A DNA stretch of 64,000 nucleotides, from contig OZ038453.1 in NCBI GenBank assembly GCA_964036195.1, positions 4,293,469-4,357,468 on the forward strand. Direction: 5' to 3'. The first letter of the stretch is position 1, and every line of letters starts with the position of its first letter. Made by a program: the position numbers and the translations under genes. Under the pieces are notes generated by a model. The model worked only from the letters and a program-made list of their open reading frames with translations, was not told the DNA's origin and searched no databases. Positions 12,481 to 25,563 of this stretch are shown here, in pieces. The DNA is from Sphaerolaimus hirsutus (lineage: Eukaryota; Nematoda; Chromadorea; Monhysterida; Sphaerolaimidae).

Positions 12481-13260
12481 ACGATGGAAAAAACACAGAA
12501 ATTGAACACAGAAACTCATTGAGTTTCTGTGTTTTTGTTTTACACAGAAACACGGAAACTCATAAATTTTGAAAAACTCAAAACTCAAATGAGTTTTTTT
12601 TTGGAGAACACAGAAACACAGAAACACGGAAACACAGAAAAGTTTTTTTGAGTTTTTGTTTTTTTCAGCGAAGCGGTTGAGTGCACATTAATTCAGTTAA
12701 ACTAAACAAGATAAGATAAGCATTATAACCTGTTTTGGGTATGTAAATGCCTACTATTTTCTATGATCCTTACAAAACTTTCTGATGAAATGTTAAACCC
12801 CCATGGGGGTATTTCGAGGTAAATGGTAGTTGTAGTTCAAATCAATTCCGTAGTCTTCCATACAATGCACATGCATTGAAGAATTTTGGAGTACTGCGTA
12901 AATTGTCGTTTCTGGGCATTTTGTTGCTGGTGTTGTGATGTTGATGTCCTCATTGTGGACATTTTTATGGACTTTTTTGACACTTGAATGAATACACAAA
13001 TGTTATGTGGGGTTAAAACATGTGTAAAACCAATATTTTATAAGAAAACCACTGTTTCCGGATCGAAATGCCGTAATTCAAAATTTTTGGGGGAAAACTC
13101 TAATTTTTTGGAAAAAACTCGAGTTTTTACAAAAAACACAGAAATAAAAACAGAGTTACTCAAGTTTTTTTTGAGAAAAAAACTCAAAACACAGGTATTC
13201 ATTTTTGAAAAACTCAAAACACAGAAAGTGTTTTTTTTTGGAGAACTTACCCATCGTTGA
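12481..13260. repeat. ACACAGAAAC / GAGTTTTTT cryptic simple repeats
   Basis: Two blocks (about 12481-12660 and 13080-13245) of ACACAGAAA and AAACTCAAAA words, separated by a fragment of the CCGTATTACC family near 12790-12830. The open frames here have repeat composition and are not taken as genes. Confidence 0.55.
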
Positions 13261-13265
13261 ATATA

Positions 13266-13469
13266 CATGGTCGGGCTGAAAAGTCCCCGGGCAGTGCTCG
13301 CCATTCGCGCTAGGGGGTAAGCTACGGTTATAAAATTTTAACACGTTAGTATATCAGGTGTTTTGAGTTATACCCCAAAATTTCGCCCCTCTAGCTCCAC
13401 CCACTGCGGAACTGTGGGGGTTACAATTTCGGTCATTTTGTACTGATGTACAAATGGTGAAATTGTAAC
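13266..13469. mobile_element. Tc1/mariner-like MITE, truncated by the gap
   Basis: Starts CATGGTCGGGCTGAAAAGTC after a TA, as the full copy at 31590-32505 does. After about 193 bp of the left arm it jumps to AAATTGTAAC, a phrase belonging to the opposite arm, and the contig ends. Either a hairpin-deleted copy or an assembly fold. Confidence 0.75.
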
Positions 13470-13669
13470 NNNNNNNNNNNNNNNNNNNNNNNNNNNNNNN
13501 NNNNNNNNNNNNNNNNNNNNNNNNNNNNNNNNNNNNNNNNNNNNNNNNNNNNNNNNNNNNNNNNNNNNNNNNNNNNNNNNNNNNNNNNNNNNNNNNNNNN
13601 NNNNNNNNNNNNNNNNNNNNNNNNNNNNNNNNNNNNNNNNNNNNNNNNNNNNNNNNNNNNNNNNNNNNN
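13470..13669. other. Assembly gap, 200 N
   Basis: Exactly 200 N, the same size as the second gap, so probably a fixed-length scaffold gap. It joins a MITE on the left to a Bel/Pao Env tail on the right; the junction should not be read as continuous sequence. Confidence 0.95.
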
Positions 13670-16600
13670 TTGTGAAAAGTTTGGGGTATAAAGGAAAATG
13701 TTTGGTGTGACAATTTCTGCTCACCTGGGAGCCCTGCGACTCCAGCGAATCTCTTGAGTCGCTTTTGCAAGGGCTCGCGGTCAGGGATCGCGTCTTCCAT
13801 TGTGACTTCCGTTGTGACAGGCTCGGTGACTGTGAGTCTGGCGTTTGGTGACGCGCTCTGCGGTTGTGACTCGCAGGAGGGTGCAGGTTTTGTGACCCGG
13901 CGCGCCCCCGTCTCCATTTCGATTTCTTCGGCGCGTTCGGTACTATAACCGATCGGGGGATCCGATCTAGGCTGTACCGTGCGTCCTGAAAGCCGTTTGA
14001 ATGGAGAAACTCGTTTGAGGGGTGTGACAAACTTTGAAGGTAACTGTGACGAACTTGACGATTGTGACGATTGTGTGACGATTTTGTTTGACAAAGCGGG
14101 TTTGTTGAAACCGCTTGTCGGCTTCTTCTGGCGGTTACGTCGCCGTTGCTTACCGATTTTTCCTTGTTGAACGGGCGGGGCTCCCATTTGTTTGGGTTTC
14201 TGTCCTTTCTGCCCTTTCTTCGGAAAAAGCCCTTGATGTCTGGCAGCATACCCCTGCCGGTTACGAGCCGCCACTGCATGTAAACATAACCAATATACCC
14301 AATACAAGCAATTGTGAGAATAATGAGTATAATGTTCACAGCTGTTTGAAGTGGCCCAGTAAGTAACGTGTCTAATGCAGACGCACCACCTGTGACACTA
14401 CCGTGAATGATGTGACCCAATTCTTTTCCTACACCTTCAAAATATGCACCAACCCCTTGGCCGATGCCAGCAATATATGCTTGCACTGCTTTAGGATCGT
14501 TGGATTTTGTTGCAATATAATCGACTGAACGTGTGACTTGTTGTTCGAGTCGTTGCAAATTTTGAAAGTGATGATGGGCAGCCATGATACTGAATGCAAT
14601 GTCAGTCATGCTTACACCTGGTGACCCGGAAACATTTAGTGTGAATGGTTTCCACGAGCCAGCCCAAATTAATTCGATTGGGAGTTTTGTGACGTGCAAA
14701 TTCGTTGGTCCATTTTCGTTGGCCCATGAATTATCATTTAATTGATAATATTTGTGATCTTTCATGAGACAATGATCTATTGGTGAATGTGTGATCAGAT
14801 CATTGGTGCCAGGAGCTACGAACATAATATGCGGGTGATTTGTGACTTTGACCGGCAGAAATTTATAACATGTATTGTTATATTCATGTTGAAAATAAAT
14901 AATTTCTGCTGTGACCGGTTTACAATCCCAGAACATTAATATATCTCCATGCCATTCAGCATAGAGATTTTGACGTCCTAGCAATGCTCGCAAGCCAAGT
15001 GTGGGATTGAATGTGACAATTGCATGAATTATATCTAATTGGGTCTGACGGATGTGACATAATTGTTGCCAGATAGATCCAAATTGTTTTTGTTCTAGAT
15101 GTGCAATTTTGTCAACTTCGTATTGTTGACGAGCTGTGAGCAAGTGAAATACACCAACATCAAGATTTGGTGCAAGTTTGAAATGAAGAGGAGCTTTTTC
15201 GGTTGGAGGCTTTTTCAATTTCTTAAGTTGATATCGAAGAAATTGAATGAATGCTGAGCCCTGGTCAATATATTTTGCGTCCTTTGGCACGCATTCTGCA
15301 TTATTTGGAAATTGTTGTGATCTCCATGTGACAGAAAATGCAGCTTGCAATTTTTCCACTATGTAATGATTTTGTGAATATTGCGCATCAAATTGACCAA
15401 TCTCTTGGAATGCACACTGCTTGTTAAACGCGGTAGCATTCCATAAAGAGACGCCATTGTCGCTGTCATAACAATAGCCGGCTTGTGGGTTGCAATGTGA
15501 CAAATCTTGAATTTCGGAAACAATTTTCTTTCCGTCAAGACTTGCGACCACACCTTCCTCTATGTGAAAGTTCATTACTGTGTTACTCAGATTGTGACAA
15601 AAGTAACAATAATCGATGTGAAGTGATTTGTTAGTGCTCCACAATGCATGACCGATTTTTATTAAGGGTTCGCCTTTCCAAGTTTTATTTTGGTAGGCGA
15701 TCATGCAATCGTAGGTTGTGACTCTGTGATTTTTAATGATTTCTGGTGGCAGCATAGCTTTTCCGCCCACCAGGCTCATATACGTGACTATAGTATGCTC
15801 TTGTTGAAAGCATCTATAAATTGGTGTCGTTTGCGGCTGAACACGCAACGTCCATATGGATACCACAATATCCTCTATGGCTGTAACTTGAGGAAAGTGA
15901 CATGTTACTTTTTCCGGAAGTTGAATTGCGTGACCAGTGCGTGTTTTATGGCACAGATTGAAAGTTTTGTGATATTGATCTGTCCATGTGAGTGCGTTGG
16001 CTAATTTTGATTGTATTAGCAACGAAAGTGCCATTAAATGCGACACGTTTCCCCAGAACGAATATGTGCCAGTGTAGCGACATGTTCGACGTGGGTTTGC
16101 GCGTCTTGCATCTTGCTGTGAAGATTGTGATTGTTGATGTGATTGATCTGTTTGTGAATCATCACCCTTATCAGGTGAAGGTTGTGACTTATCATCATCT
16201 TTTACCTCAGTGTCAATTTGATATTCAACACCGTCCTCTGTGTCGATTTCCAGAGGCACTAGGTTAGATGGAGATCTACGTGTGCGACGACCGTTGCTTG
16301 ACAATACTGTGACTGCACGTATTTTGCCATCGCTTGACACGTGTATTTCGTGAACGCGGCCCATTTGCCACATGCCGCGTGGTTGTTTATCATCTGTGAT
16401 TAACACCACTTGGCCACGTTTGGGAGCTTCGTTGATTGTGCCTCTTTTCAAGCGTTGATTTTTAGCTCGATCTTTGAGTAGGTCAATGTATTGACGTGAC
16501 CACTCATACCAAAGCACTTCCCGATTGTGACGAATTTGGTCCCAAAGTAATGTGATGTCATCTCTGTCCTTTTCAGGCACAGAATTGAGTGCAATTTCGT

Positions 16601-16976
16601 CGATGCAGTTGACGTCATTGACACATGGGGGTGTGAGTGTGTAGGTTTTTTCGATTTGTGAGGGTGTGAGGTTGAAAGATCCATCCGTCATCCTTTCCCA
16701 TTCCTCTTTTGGAATTTTTCGCATGGGTTCAATCGTGGTGGAATCGAGTTCCAACTCACGTTTTTCATCCATGTAACATGGTGGTGGGGTGCCCCAAAGA
16801 AAATGTATTGGGCGCAGTATCGCTGCACCAATGTCTGTGTTTGATAAGTATGACAATGGTCGCGTATTGACGGAGAATTCGACGTCAAGCATGACTGTGA
16901 GAAATTCATGCCATGTGAGACAACGTCGTCCGCATGCTTTTTTAAGCAAGCGTTTGACTAAGCCTACCATGCGTTC
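13670..16976 (-). pseudogene. Integrase C-terminus and Env-like region of the left Bel/Pao copy
   Basis: Open in the original frame after the integrase stop: the DUF5641-like domain behind the integrase core, then the Env-like glycoprotein with its membrane anchor near 14280-14350 and part of the long basic/serine-rich tail. The frame then runs into the gap. Residues read beyond the gap (below 13470) belong to an unrelated MITE. Confidence 0.8.
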
Positions 16977-19900
16977 TTACACGCCGCCCTGCCAAGGACT
17001 ATTGGCTGTGATAAAATGCCATTTTACGTCCGGTAGCATTTTGACGCAATTTTTGAATGCTGGGGCATTGTCGGACCAAATTGTGTCCGGCATGCCTCGA
17101 CGTGAAATAAAACGATTTAGAGCCATAATTGTGTCGGCTGTCGAGACACTATTAGTTGACTCTAAATGAATGGCGCGTGTACTGAAGCATGTTAGCAACA
17201 AAATATGTTGACTGTGACGGGTTCCGTTCTGTGAATAAACTAACGGTCCCATATAATCAATGCCAATATGTTGAAATGGCTTGATTTGTGATTGAGTTCG
17301 AGTGACAGGTAATGTGTGAAAATCAGGTAATGTGAATGGACCTCCTTCCGCTTTGCGACATGTGACACATTTACGCAAAATTTTTGCAACTACCTGCTTG
17401 GCACTGGACAACCAGCAGTGTTCGCGTAAATCTGCTAAAGTGTGAAGCATGCCACTGTGACCAGCAAGCTCATGAAAATGAGTAACCACTAGCGTTGTTA
17501 ACCACCCGGTCTTTGGCAGGTAGTAAAACAACGAAGGGTTTCGGTGTTCTTTGTGAGACACACGCGTGACACAATATAATAAATTATTCCACGCGTCCCA
17601 TTTGAGCATGTGGTGTTTGCCAAGTTGCGCTTGTGAAATGCAACTGGCACATTCCTCTGCCTGTGAAATGCGCAATACATGTCTAAATGCTTCGTTTAAA
17701 TCAGCTTGTGTGATGGGTTTTGATAAATATTCGCTTTCGTGCTTTGCAGCTTTGTGCATGGAGCGATTTAGCCAATATGTTTTGACACGAAGCAGGTATA
17801 CGACAGTACGCAACAATTTTGACAGTGTTGAAAATCGCCGAATGTCGATTTCGAATGGATTTGAAGGGATGTGACGTTGTCGACTTTCGACAAACGGATT
17901 TTGAGGAGTGACATTTTGTGACAAATTGGGGTCCAAATTGACAGGTACTTGCTGTGCAAGAGCATTAGCTGGTTGTGAATCAGGCTGTGAAACAGGCTGT
18001 GAAGTTACTGCTCCAGCGTATAAAGGTCGACTGATGTGAATGTCGCCTTTCGCAAGCTCTTCGGTGACAGGTTGCGCTTGATATTGCGAAATGTCAAGCA
18101 TGGTTGATGTGAGAGGTTCAGCTAAAAATGTGGGTCCGGTGAACCACATTGTTTTGATCATTAGTTGATCAAAAGTACAACCCCGCGACGCGACGTCGGC
18201 TGGGTTGTCTTTTGTAGCAACCTTGCAAATTTGAATGCAATGTTTTGACATTAGTGAATGGATTTTTGTGACCCGATTGTTGACAAAAGTAGCCAGCGGC
18301 TTTGCTGTATACAGCCAGCCGATGACAACTGTACTATCGGTCCAGAGGAAATTACTGTGAATTTTCCATCCACCCAGCTCAACGAGTTCATGATGTAAAT
18401 AATCGATGAGTTGTGCACCAATTGTGACACCTAGCAATTCCAAGCGTGTGATTGTGAGAGGTTGACCTTGTTTTGACGGAAGTGGGGCTAGTTTTGTGCG
18501 AGCTGTGAGAAAACCACTAAAATATCGGTCATCTTCATAACCATATTCCTCGGGCGAAATCGCTTTTTGACGCAAGTAAGCGCAAACGGCGTATCCATCC
18601 TTTGAGGCATCACAAAACACATGTAATTCTAATGGTCGTGTGACGGCTTTGACATCGATGCCAAAAGAATGAAATGAGCGCGGGAATTTGATTTGACTTA
18701 TGGACGAGAGATGTCGTTTCAAATCGTCCAGTAAGTCATCCGCCTCTGGGTCTTCGATGAGTTCATCCCAGGTTGTGATATTGCACCTTTGAATTATTTG
18801 TGACACGCGAAATTTCAACCGAAATAACGCGGGTGCTGTGACGCCGATAGGATCGTATGTTGAAGCCAGCAATTTGTTTAAATTGCGGCGTGTGGCTGTG
18901 ACAATGAGCGTGAAATCTTTTTTGGGAGCTGGCACCGCAATGGTGTCTTCAATGTGATCGTAAACGAGACCCATTACTTTGTTATATTGTGACTTTTTCG
19001 GGTTGAGGTCTTCAGGTTTGATTTTTTCCGAGACCATAGGCGAATTTGTCATCCATTCGCGCATGTTGAAATTTGCTCTGGCAAAAACAGCTTTAATTAA
19101 ACGATAGAGCTGTATTGCATATTTGTCATCATCTACGCTGATAACTAAATTATCAACGTAAATGCTGTTGAGCAACAGCTCCAGTTTCATTCGTTCATTG
19201 GTCTCAGCGGGATGCATGTGAGCTAGTTCTTCTTCTAAGTGATATTTGATGACAGTTGACAAAATGGATGGACTGCATGTGAGACCAAACAGCACCCTTG
19301 TGAATTGCATCATTTGAATATTGTCTTCATGTGACGGAATGGTGTCATCACGCAGCCAGTAAAATTTTGTGAAAGCGCGTGATTTTGGGTGAAGAGCAAT
19401 TTGTAAAAATGCTTTTTCAATATCTGCTAATAACACCACTTTTCCGGCTCTGAAGCGAAGCATTAATCCGAGCGCCAGGGGTGTGAGAACTGGGCCTCGA
19501 AATAAGCAATTATTGAGACTTGGCTTGCCTGCAGAACCATCATACACTATTCGACATGTTGTCGATCTGCCAGGTGTGAGGACAGGTTGGTGAGGTAAGA
19601 TGTGTTCTTGCAAACCATCTTGTGAACCATAGACGGGTTCTATGACCCCCTTGTGAAGTTGATCTGAGATGACTTTCGCGTATGTAGCGAATAAATCGGG
19701 ATCTTTTCGAAACCGTTTCAACAGTGACAGAAAGCGACGAAATGCTTCTGCATTGTTGGTTGGCAATTCTTGAATGGTTGATTTGAATGGCCAATCTACG
19801 CTATAGCGACCAGTTTCTGGATCAAGAGTAATTGATTCCAGAATTAACTGTTCAGCTATGTCGTCATCATGTGATAAGGGATCATCTGTGATACCGATTG

Positions 19901-21940
19901 ACTCGAGACTGTGAAATTGAAATAATGTCTCTTGGCCAACAGCAACAGCTGATGAAGCATGTGAACTGCATGAAACCATGAATTGATGTGGGGAAATGTC
20001 GGGTGTTGTGACAAATGATTGTGAGGACGCATTTCCGCCTAGCATCAACCCAAGTATTGATTCAACTATGATCAATCCAGATGGGAGTTCGATTTCTGTT
20101 GGTCGAATATCGAACTTCCAATAATAGTCTTGACCAATGACTACATCTGGTTGACATAGTTTGTGACAAAACTCATCAGTCATTTCGGTCAATTCAAGCG
20201 GTTCCGTGAATTGTTCTTGTGCATGTTCACCGTACACAATATAAATGACTGTTTTGTCGTCTTGTGACAAAGGAGGTGGGCACGCATATGTTGCCAAATT
20301 ATCCACTGCACGTAATGTGAGCGGAATTTGTAACATATTGCCCTTATTGTCGACGTGTTTGTAAATAGGCATGACAGCCTCAACCAAAAACGTATTGACT
20401 GTGACAGGCGTTTTTGTCGCAAACACGTTCATTTGAAGAACAACATCTCCTTTGTTTTCAAAGTTATACTCATTTGCCACGGATGCTTTAATGTATGAAT
20501 ATTCGCATCCCGTGTCAAAGAATATTAACAAAGGGTCTGTGACTCGATTTAATTCAGCGTCTTTATTAATTAATGAAGCCTGGGCCACTTGCAAACGAAC
20601 AATAGGTGCAAAAGCGAACTCACATTCTTGTTCGGCCTGTTGTCTGGTAGCGGTGTTGGGGTTACCGTAACCCGCCTGTGCGCTCAGCACCTCCACCGTG
20701 GGCCTGTGACTAGGTTGAAGTGGCACCGACGATGACATTTGGTTCGGGTTGAGGTGTGGGTACACCTCGTACCGTTTTTGCTGGAAGCCGCGGATTTTGG
20801 CCTCGACAGTCTCCATATCTGTGCCTTCCTGGATGAGGTTGGCACGGAGCGTCGTCCACAGCTCGTTTTCGCTGTGATATTTGCGAGCTTCCTCTTGAGC
20901 TTTCGCCTGTTGCGCGTTAGCGGGCCTCGGCCATTCGCCCATGTCGAGCGGCCCGTCCATGTCCAGCTGGTACAGCGTATTCTGTCTCCACCGGAAATCG
21001 TTTTCGTCCGGTGGGATGACACACACGCTCATCGGTTCCGTGTGTGAAGGCGGATACGATGGCGGTGCATGTGACGACGCCGCGCCCGTTGTGATTACCT
21101 GAGCGTTGACAAAATTAGCGCTCGTTGCTTTGACAAAGGCTTTATTTTGTGAATTGTTTACCTGACGCCTAGCGGGTGCCTGTCTGGTAGGACAGAACGC
21201 CCCGTGATGCTGACCAATCTGGCGACAGTAGTAGCAACTCAGTTGTTGAGTACACTGTGCTGCTTGATGGCCTCTGCGCGTGCAACGCGTGCACACGTCG
21301 CCCAAAGCTCGCAACCGTTCCGTACGCTCTCTCGGTGTGACGTATTGAGGGCAGTCGGTTGTGTAGTGCTCTTTGATGCCGCAGAACAAGCACTCGAATT
21401 TCGGCTTGCGATAGTCAGCAGCAGGTTGTGAGGACTGCTTTTGACTAATCGCTCCGATCGCCGGAGTTCTGGGAGGTTGAGTGGAATTTTTATTTTTTCC
21501 TTGTGATTTACCAGCGTTAGCGTTGGTACCAGCAAAAGCAACCGTATTGTGAATAGGTTTTGGTTTTGAAAAGGTATTTTGTGATTTATTTCCTTTTTTC
21601 TTTTGCTGTTGCCAACCACCTCCATTTTGTGGCTTTTTGATCGATGAATTTTGTGATTTCTGAACAACAGTTGAAGATTGTGAACTCTGTTGTTCAGTTT
21701 TCATCGCATCTAACCGAGCACGAGCAATGGTAGTTAATGCATCGACAAACCTGACGACTGTGAGTTCGGTGTCGCCGGTTACAGCGGTGCGCATCGAATT
21801 CCGGTGTTCTTCTGTGACGGCAAGAACAATATTATCGGGAAGATAACCACGAATTATTCTTAACACTGCACCAGAATCGACACTTTCACCCCTTTCTTTA
21901 AGTTGATTGAGAGTTGACAAAAGGGTTCGTGTGAAATTTT
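16977..21940 (-). pseudogene. Gag C-terminus to integrase of the left Bel/Pao copy
   Basis: Continues after the frameshift: three zinc knuckles (CLFC...C, CTRC...C, CYYC...C), the aspartic protease with DTG, RT with YVDN, RNase H, and the integrase zinc finger and DDE domain. At 16977-16979 the codon before the catalytic Glu is TAA; the intact copy has TAT there. The copy therefore cannot make a full integrase. Confidence 0.85.
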
Positions 21941-21944
21941 TCGT

Positions 21945-22864
21945 GTGAGAGAGTCTCCTCTTGACGAAGGTTTTTCAAGTGAATACAATTTATCCCAAAG
22001 GGCTGCTTGTACCCGATGCGTTTCACCAAAGTTTGATTGTAACATGGTGACCGCTGTGATGTAATCTCGACCATCACCTTTTAATCCGGCCAGCAGTTCT
22101 GCTGCTGGACCGGTAAGGCTGAGCTTGAGGTATGTATATTTCATACCCATTGACAAATTAGCTCGGTCGTGAATTTGAGCTCGAAAAATCTCCCACCAAG
22201 CTGCCCATTCTAACGGATCACCGCTATATTTAGCAAGCTCGATTTTTGGTAACTTTAACAAAGTTTCCGGTTGTGAAGGTTGAGAACTACTTCCCATATT
22301 GACATTGTTGTAAGGGGGTTGTGAAAGGGGTTGAGTAGTTAAATCAACAGTGGACTGACCTTTCAAGGAAAGTATCAACCTTTCCGCGGATTTGATGTGC
22401 GCTTGGGCGGACGCAATCCTCGATTCCAGCTCATCCATGAGCATCATCGCGTTGTTCGAGCCCGAGTAGAGCGTGCGCTCCAATTTTGCGTTGGCGCTCT
22501 TTATCTCCTCAGCCACTCCGTCTTCGTCTCTGTCTAGGCTTGTGATGTAATCTTGGACAGTGGTTGTGAATTTGTCCATAGCCGTAGACAGGTCCGAGCG
22601 TTTCATCTCGGCCTGGTAGCCGTAGGCCTGAAGTAGTTCTAATACTTCCTCCGCCGCCCGTATGTTGACGGCGGCGGGTTGTGACTCGTCTTTGACGATT
22701 TTAGGAATTGGTTTGGATGTGAAACGCAGCACTCCGTTGCGCACTCCAGTCAGCGCCCGGCTATGCTGAGTCAACGGATGAGCTGTGTCGAACTCCTCAA
22801 TGTTGCTCGCAGGCATAGCTACGGCGGCGGCGGCGCGCTGAGCGCGTATGCGTTCGTCGGCCAT
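21945..22864 (-). pseudogene. Gag N-terminal part of the left Bel/Pao copy
   Basis: Starts at the same ATG as the intact copy ([13 protein letters not shown]). It contains the helical N-terminal region and the Gag domain with [19 protein letters not shown] (DUF1759-like, from family knowledge). Near 21940 this copy has five extra bases relative to the intact one, which shift the frame and end it about 20 codons later. The rest of Gag is open in another frame. Confidence 0.85.
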
Positions 22865-23138
22865 AGCAAAGTTTGATCAATTTATTGCTTATTAGCAAAG
22901 TGGTAGCTAGCTGTGAACGAAATAAAATAAATAAATATTTCGTTACTTGTGAATTGTACTTGTAAAATCGTAAGTATTTATGCACGCGCTACTAACGATT
23001 TTGCGTCCAAAACCGTATTACCGTAACCCCGTGCGTGTGACTCAGGCTGTGAAAAACAATTTCCAATGAAATTTCGCGCGAGATGACTTAATTAGAGTGA
23101 CCAATTAGTTTTAATTAGTCACCCTGCTCGCTGCGCCA

Positions 23139-24238
23139 TGTAAAATAATACGGAACTTGTTGAAGTGACTTGTGAACCAGCTCCTATTCCTAACCGAGGA
23201 AGAGGACAAATGTGAACAAGTGTAAGTTGACGTGAAGCGTCGTCTCTAGTTGACGTTCCGTTATTTTATCAAATGTGATTAATTGAGTTGAAGTGAATTG
23301 ACGTGAGTTAGTGTGAAGCAAATTTAGATTGTTTACCAAAGGTTTTGACGAACGTTTTTATTTAGGCGATTAAATACAAAGAAATAAATGTAAATAAAAT
23401 ATATATAAAAATATACGTAAACAAAGGAATTAATTTACAACTAAATTAATTACTTACACAAAACGTAAAAGAAGCTCTAATTACCGGAGAAATAAGGCAA
23501 TTTAAAGAAGGCACTTAATTACGACAAAAGGCGAGAATTAAGTGGCGTGGTTGTGAATAAAGCACCTCAAAACAGCGCTGTTGTGAAATAAAGCACTGAG
23601 GTGACTTAAAGCACCAAGCGTTAAACTTAGCACCAAAAACAAGCGACTTAATAAAGTGACTACGGCGCTTATTTAGATCCTAGGAAGAGATTCGTGTGAA
23701 GTTGACGAGGTTGCAAACACTGCCGATTCTAGCTGTGAAATCGGCTTTTAAGGGCCAGACCGATGGCGATTTGTTTGGCGCCAATCGGTCGGCTCTAATC
23801 TCCGATTTTTACCCAACATTTCCAATTGTGAAAGTTCAATCCTTGCCCGCTCGCTTCTCCGATGAAAAGCGAGCTAAACTGGCAAGATAGTGAAAATGTG
23901 AGACAAGCCAGACAGCATTTGAAATGGCGCGCGGGCCCGGCCCCCCACTCGGGGCGGGCTCGCCGCTTAACATAAACATGACGGCGTATTTGCGTGCTGC
24001 TTGTCAAGGAAATGTGGCGGAATGTGAGCAATGACTAAGATCTAAATATGTGAGCGATGTGAAGCGCACGTTGTAAACAACATCGCTTGAGATATTAATT
24101 AGTGAATGTGAAGATGTTAAAATGGGAATGTAAATATGAATGAAATCTTGACGAGTTGAATTACTTGAATATAAAAGAGAACATAAGAAAGTTAACTTAA
24201 ATATTATAGGTTTTTACATTTTACGATAATGTTACACA
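23139..24238 (-). repeat. 5' LTR of the left Bel/Pao copy
   Basis: Reads TGTGTAACATTATCG to TATTATTTTACA on the minus strand, 1100 bp against 1098 bp for each LTR of the right copy. The primer-binding site TGGCGCAGCGAGCAGGGTGA follows directly (23119-23138 in window coordinates). Confidence 0.9.
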
Positions 24239-24371
24239 CATGCGAGGTCAAAAAATTTATAAAAAATTATGAAAAATGTGCGGGAGTAGCCCCAGATGAC
24301 GTTTCCGGGCCTAACTCGAAATTTTCATATATTGGACTTGTCGACTTTTAGAATCGAACGCCTCAACTGTA
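24239..24371. mobile_element. Remnant of a Tc1/mariner-like element, cut by the Bel/Pao insertion
   Basis: The end CTTTTAGAATCGAACGCCTC followed by AACTG and TA (to about 24372) matches the terminus of the TIR element at 51772-52316. The interior (24239-24338) differs from that copy. This is the outer limit of recognisable similarity between the two Shaw arms. Confidence 0.65.
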
Positions 24372-24420
24372 TATATACACATAAACCCTTCCCTAACGTC
24401 ACTCAATCATTGGTTTTAAC

Positions 24421-24737
24421 CAGGGTTGGCAAAATCTCAGAAAAAAATAAAAATAAAATGGAAAATTGAATAATAAAATAAAAATAAAATGGAAAATTGA
24501 AGAATAAAATAAAAATAAAATACAATTTTTATACAATTTTACTACAATTTGAGTAAAAATAATTTTACAAAAATCAATTCTGGTCACGATGTGAAATAAA
24601 AAATAAAAATAAAATAAAAATAAAATGGAAAATTTCAGAATAAAATAAAATAAAATGAAAAATATAAGAATCAAATAAAAATAAAATACAATTTTTATAC
24701 AATTTTAGTAAAAAGAATTTTACTAAAACCAACCCTG
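24421..24737. mobile_element. hAT-like MITE, AT-rich, with 8-bp target duplication
   Basis: Ends CAGGGTTGG and CCAACCCTG, flanked by GTTTTAAC at 24413-24420 and 24738-24745. The 8-bp duplication and CAGGG terminus suggest the hAT superfamily. The interior is A-rich AATAAAAT repeat. The other arm has the empty site with one GTTTTAAC (reverse complement at 51723-51730). Confidence 0.85.
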
Positions 24738-24779
24738 GTTTTAACGTGTGTTCTGCATAGTACAGATCACAAACTGCGG

Positions 24780-25090
24780 TATTTGTCATGTACGTTCCCT
24801 TTACACTCAATTTTAGGGGGGTATCTCGGGGGGGGGTTATTATTTTCTCAGCCAAATTTTAGGGGGGTAATTCAAGGGGGCGGGTTACTTCGAGGTAATG
24901 TGGTATATTCGATACGATACATCGTTGCAGCGCTACACGACACGCGTAGGGTGACAGGATGTACAGTACCGTACCGTATGATACCGCGTACCGTAGCATT
25001 TACCGCAAAGTAGAAAATGTACCGCACCGTACCGTTTACCGTAAAATAGAAAATGTACCATACCGGACCGTTTGCCACCCTCACGCGCAA
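24780..25090. repeat. CCGTATT-type fragment followed by an ACCGTACCG simple repeat
   Basis: 24800-24906 has the C/G-run pieces and GAGGTAATGTGGTA end of the CCGTATTACC family. 24960-25080 is made of ACCGTACCG and TACCGCAAAGTAGAAAATGT words. Both have inverted counterparts in the right arm (51395-51660). Confidence 0.55.
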
Positions 25091-25111
25091 ATAAGGGTCT
25101 TCCACTCAAAT

Positions 25112-25531
25112 CAGGGCCGTATCCAGGGGGGGGCTCCCGGGCGATAGATGAAAATGTGCAGGTAAATGCGATTTTCAGTATCAATTTTTTAGGTGTTTGC
25201 AAAAAATTTGCGCGCAAGCGCGCATTTTATTTTGTCGCATGAGCTACTGTCTGCACATCGGTCCCTGTATCCCAAATACCCATTACATGTACACAAATAT
25301 ACGTTTTTCGCTCTATATGTATGCATATTTACATACATATACACGGTTCTCGGCGCCAGCGCCGACGCCAATGGCGCCATAGCGTGGCGCCTAGGAATGG
25401 CGCCTGTGCCATGACACCATTCAATCACCATTAAGGTAAAATTTTAGGGGGGGGGGGCTCAGCCCCCCCCCCTCGCCGGGTTCCGTCAACAAGCAGCCCC
25501 CCCCCGCTCAAAAATCCTGGATACGTCCCTG
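25112..25531 (+). mobile_element. hAT-like MITE CAGGGCCGTATCC...GGATACGTCCCTG, left arm
   Basis: 420 bp flanked by the perfect 8-bp duplication ACTCAAAT (25104-25111 and 25532-25539). The interior has GCGCGCAAGCGCGC and a GGCGCC block. A relative lies in the right arm only 8 bp away in homologous terms (50946-51386), with another target duplication and the opposite orientation relative to the gene. Confidence 0.85.
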
Positions 25532-25563
25532 ACTCAAATCAAATCCAGCCCCTGGTCACTCAC

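Larger units (their letters stand above)
13670..24238 (-). mobile_element. Bel/Pao LTR retrotransposon, defective and 3'-truncated
   Basis: A minus-strand copy of the element that is complete at 36425-48707. It has its 5' LTR (23139-24238), primer-binding site and gag-pol-env up to the Env tail, where the gap cuts it; no 3' LTR is visible. It has at least two inactivating changes: a 5-nt insertion in gag near 21940 and a stop codon in the integrase at 16977-16979. It lies downstream (gene sense) of Shaw exon 8 in this arm, a different site from the other copy. The flank at its 5' end belongs to a Tc1-like element, so this is an insertion into another transposon. Confidence 0.9.

Noticed and set aside
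13368..13700. Continuation of the Bel/Pao Env-tail frames across the N gap
   Set aside because: The bases below 13470 belong to a MITE also found at 31590-32505; the N run merely keeps the frame open.
24399..24855. Phe-rich hydrophobic ORFs on the minus strand
   Set aside because: They lie in the A-rich core of a hAT-like MITE; poly-A/T translation.
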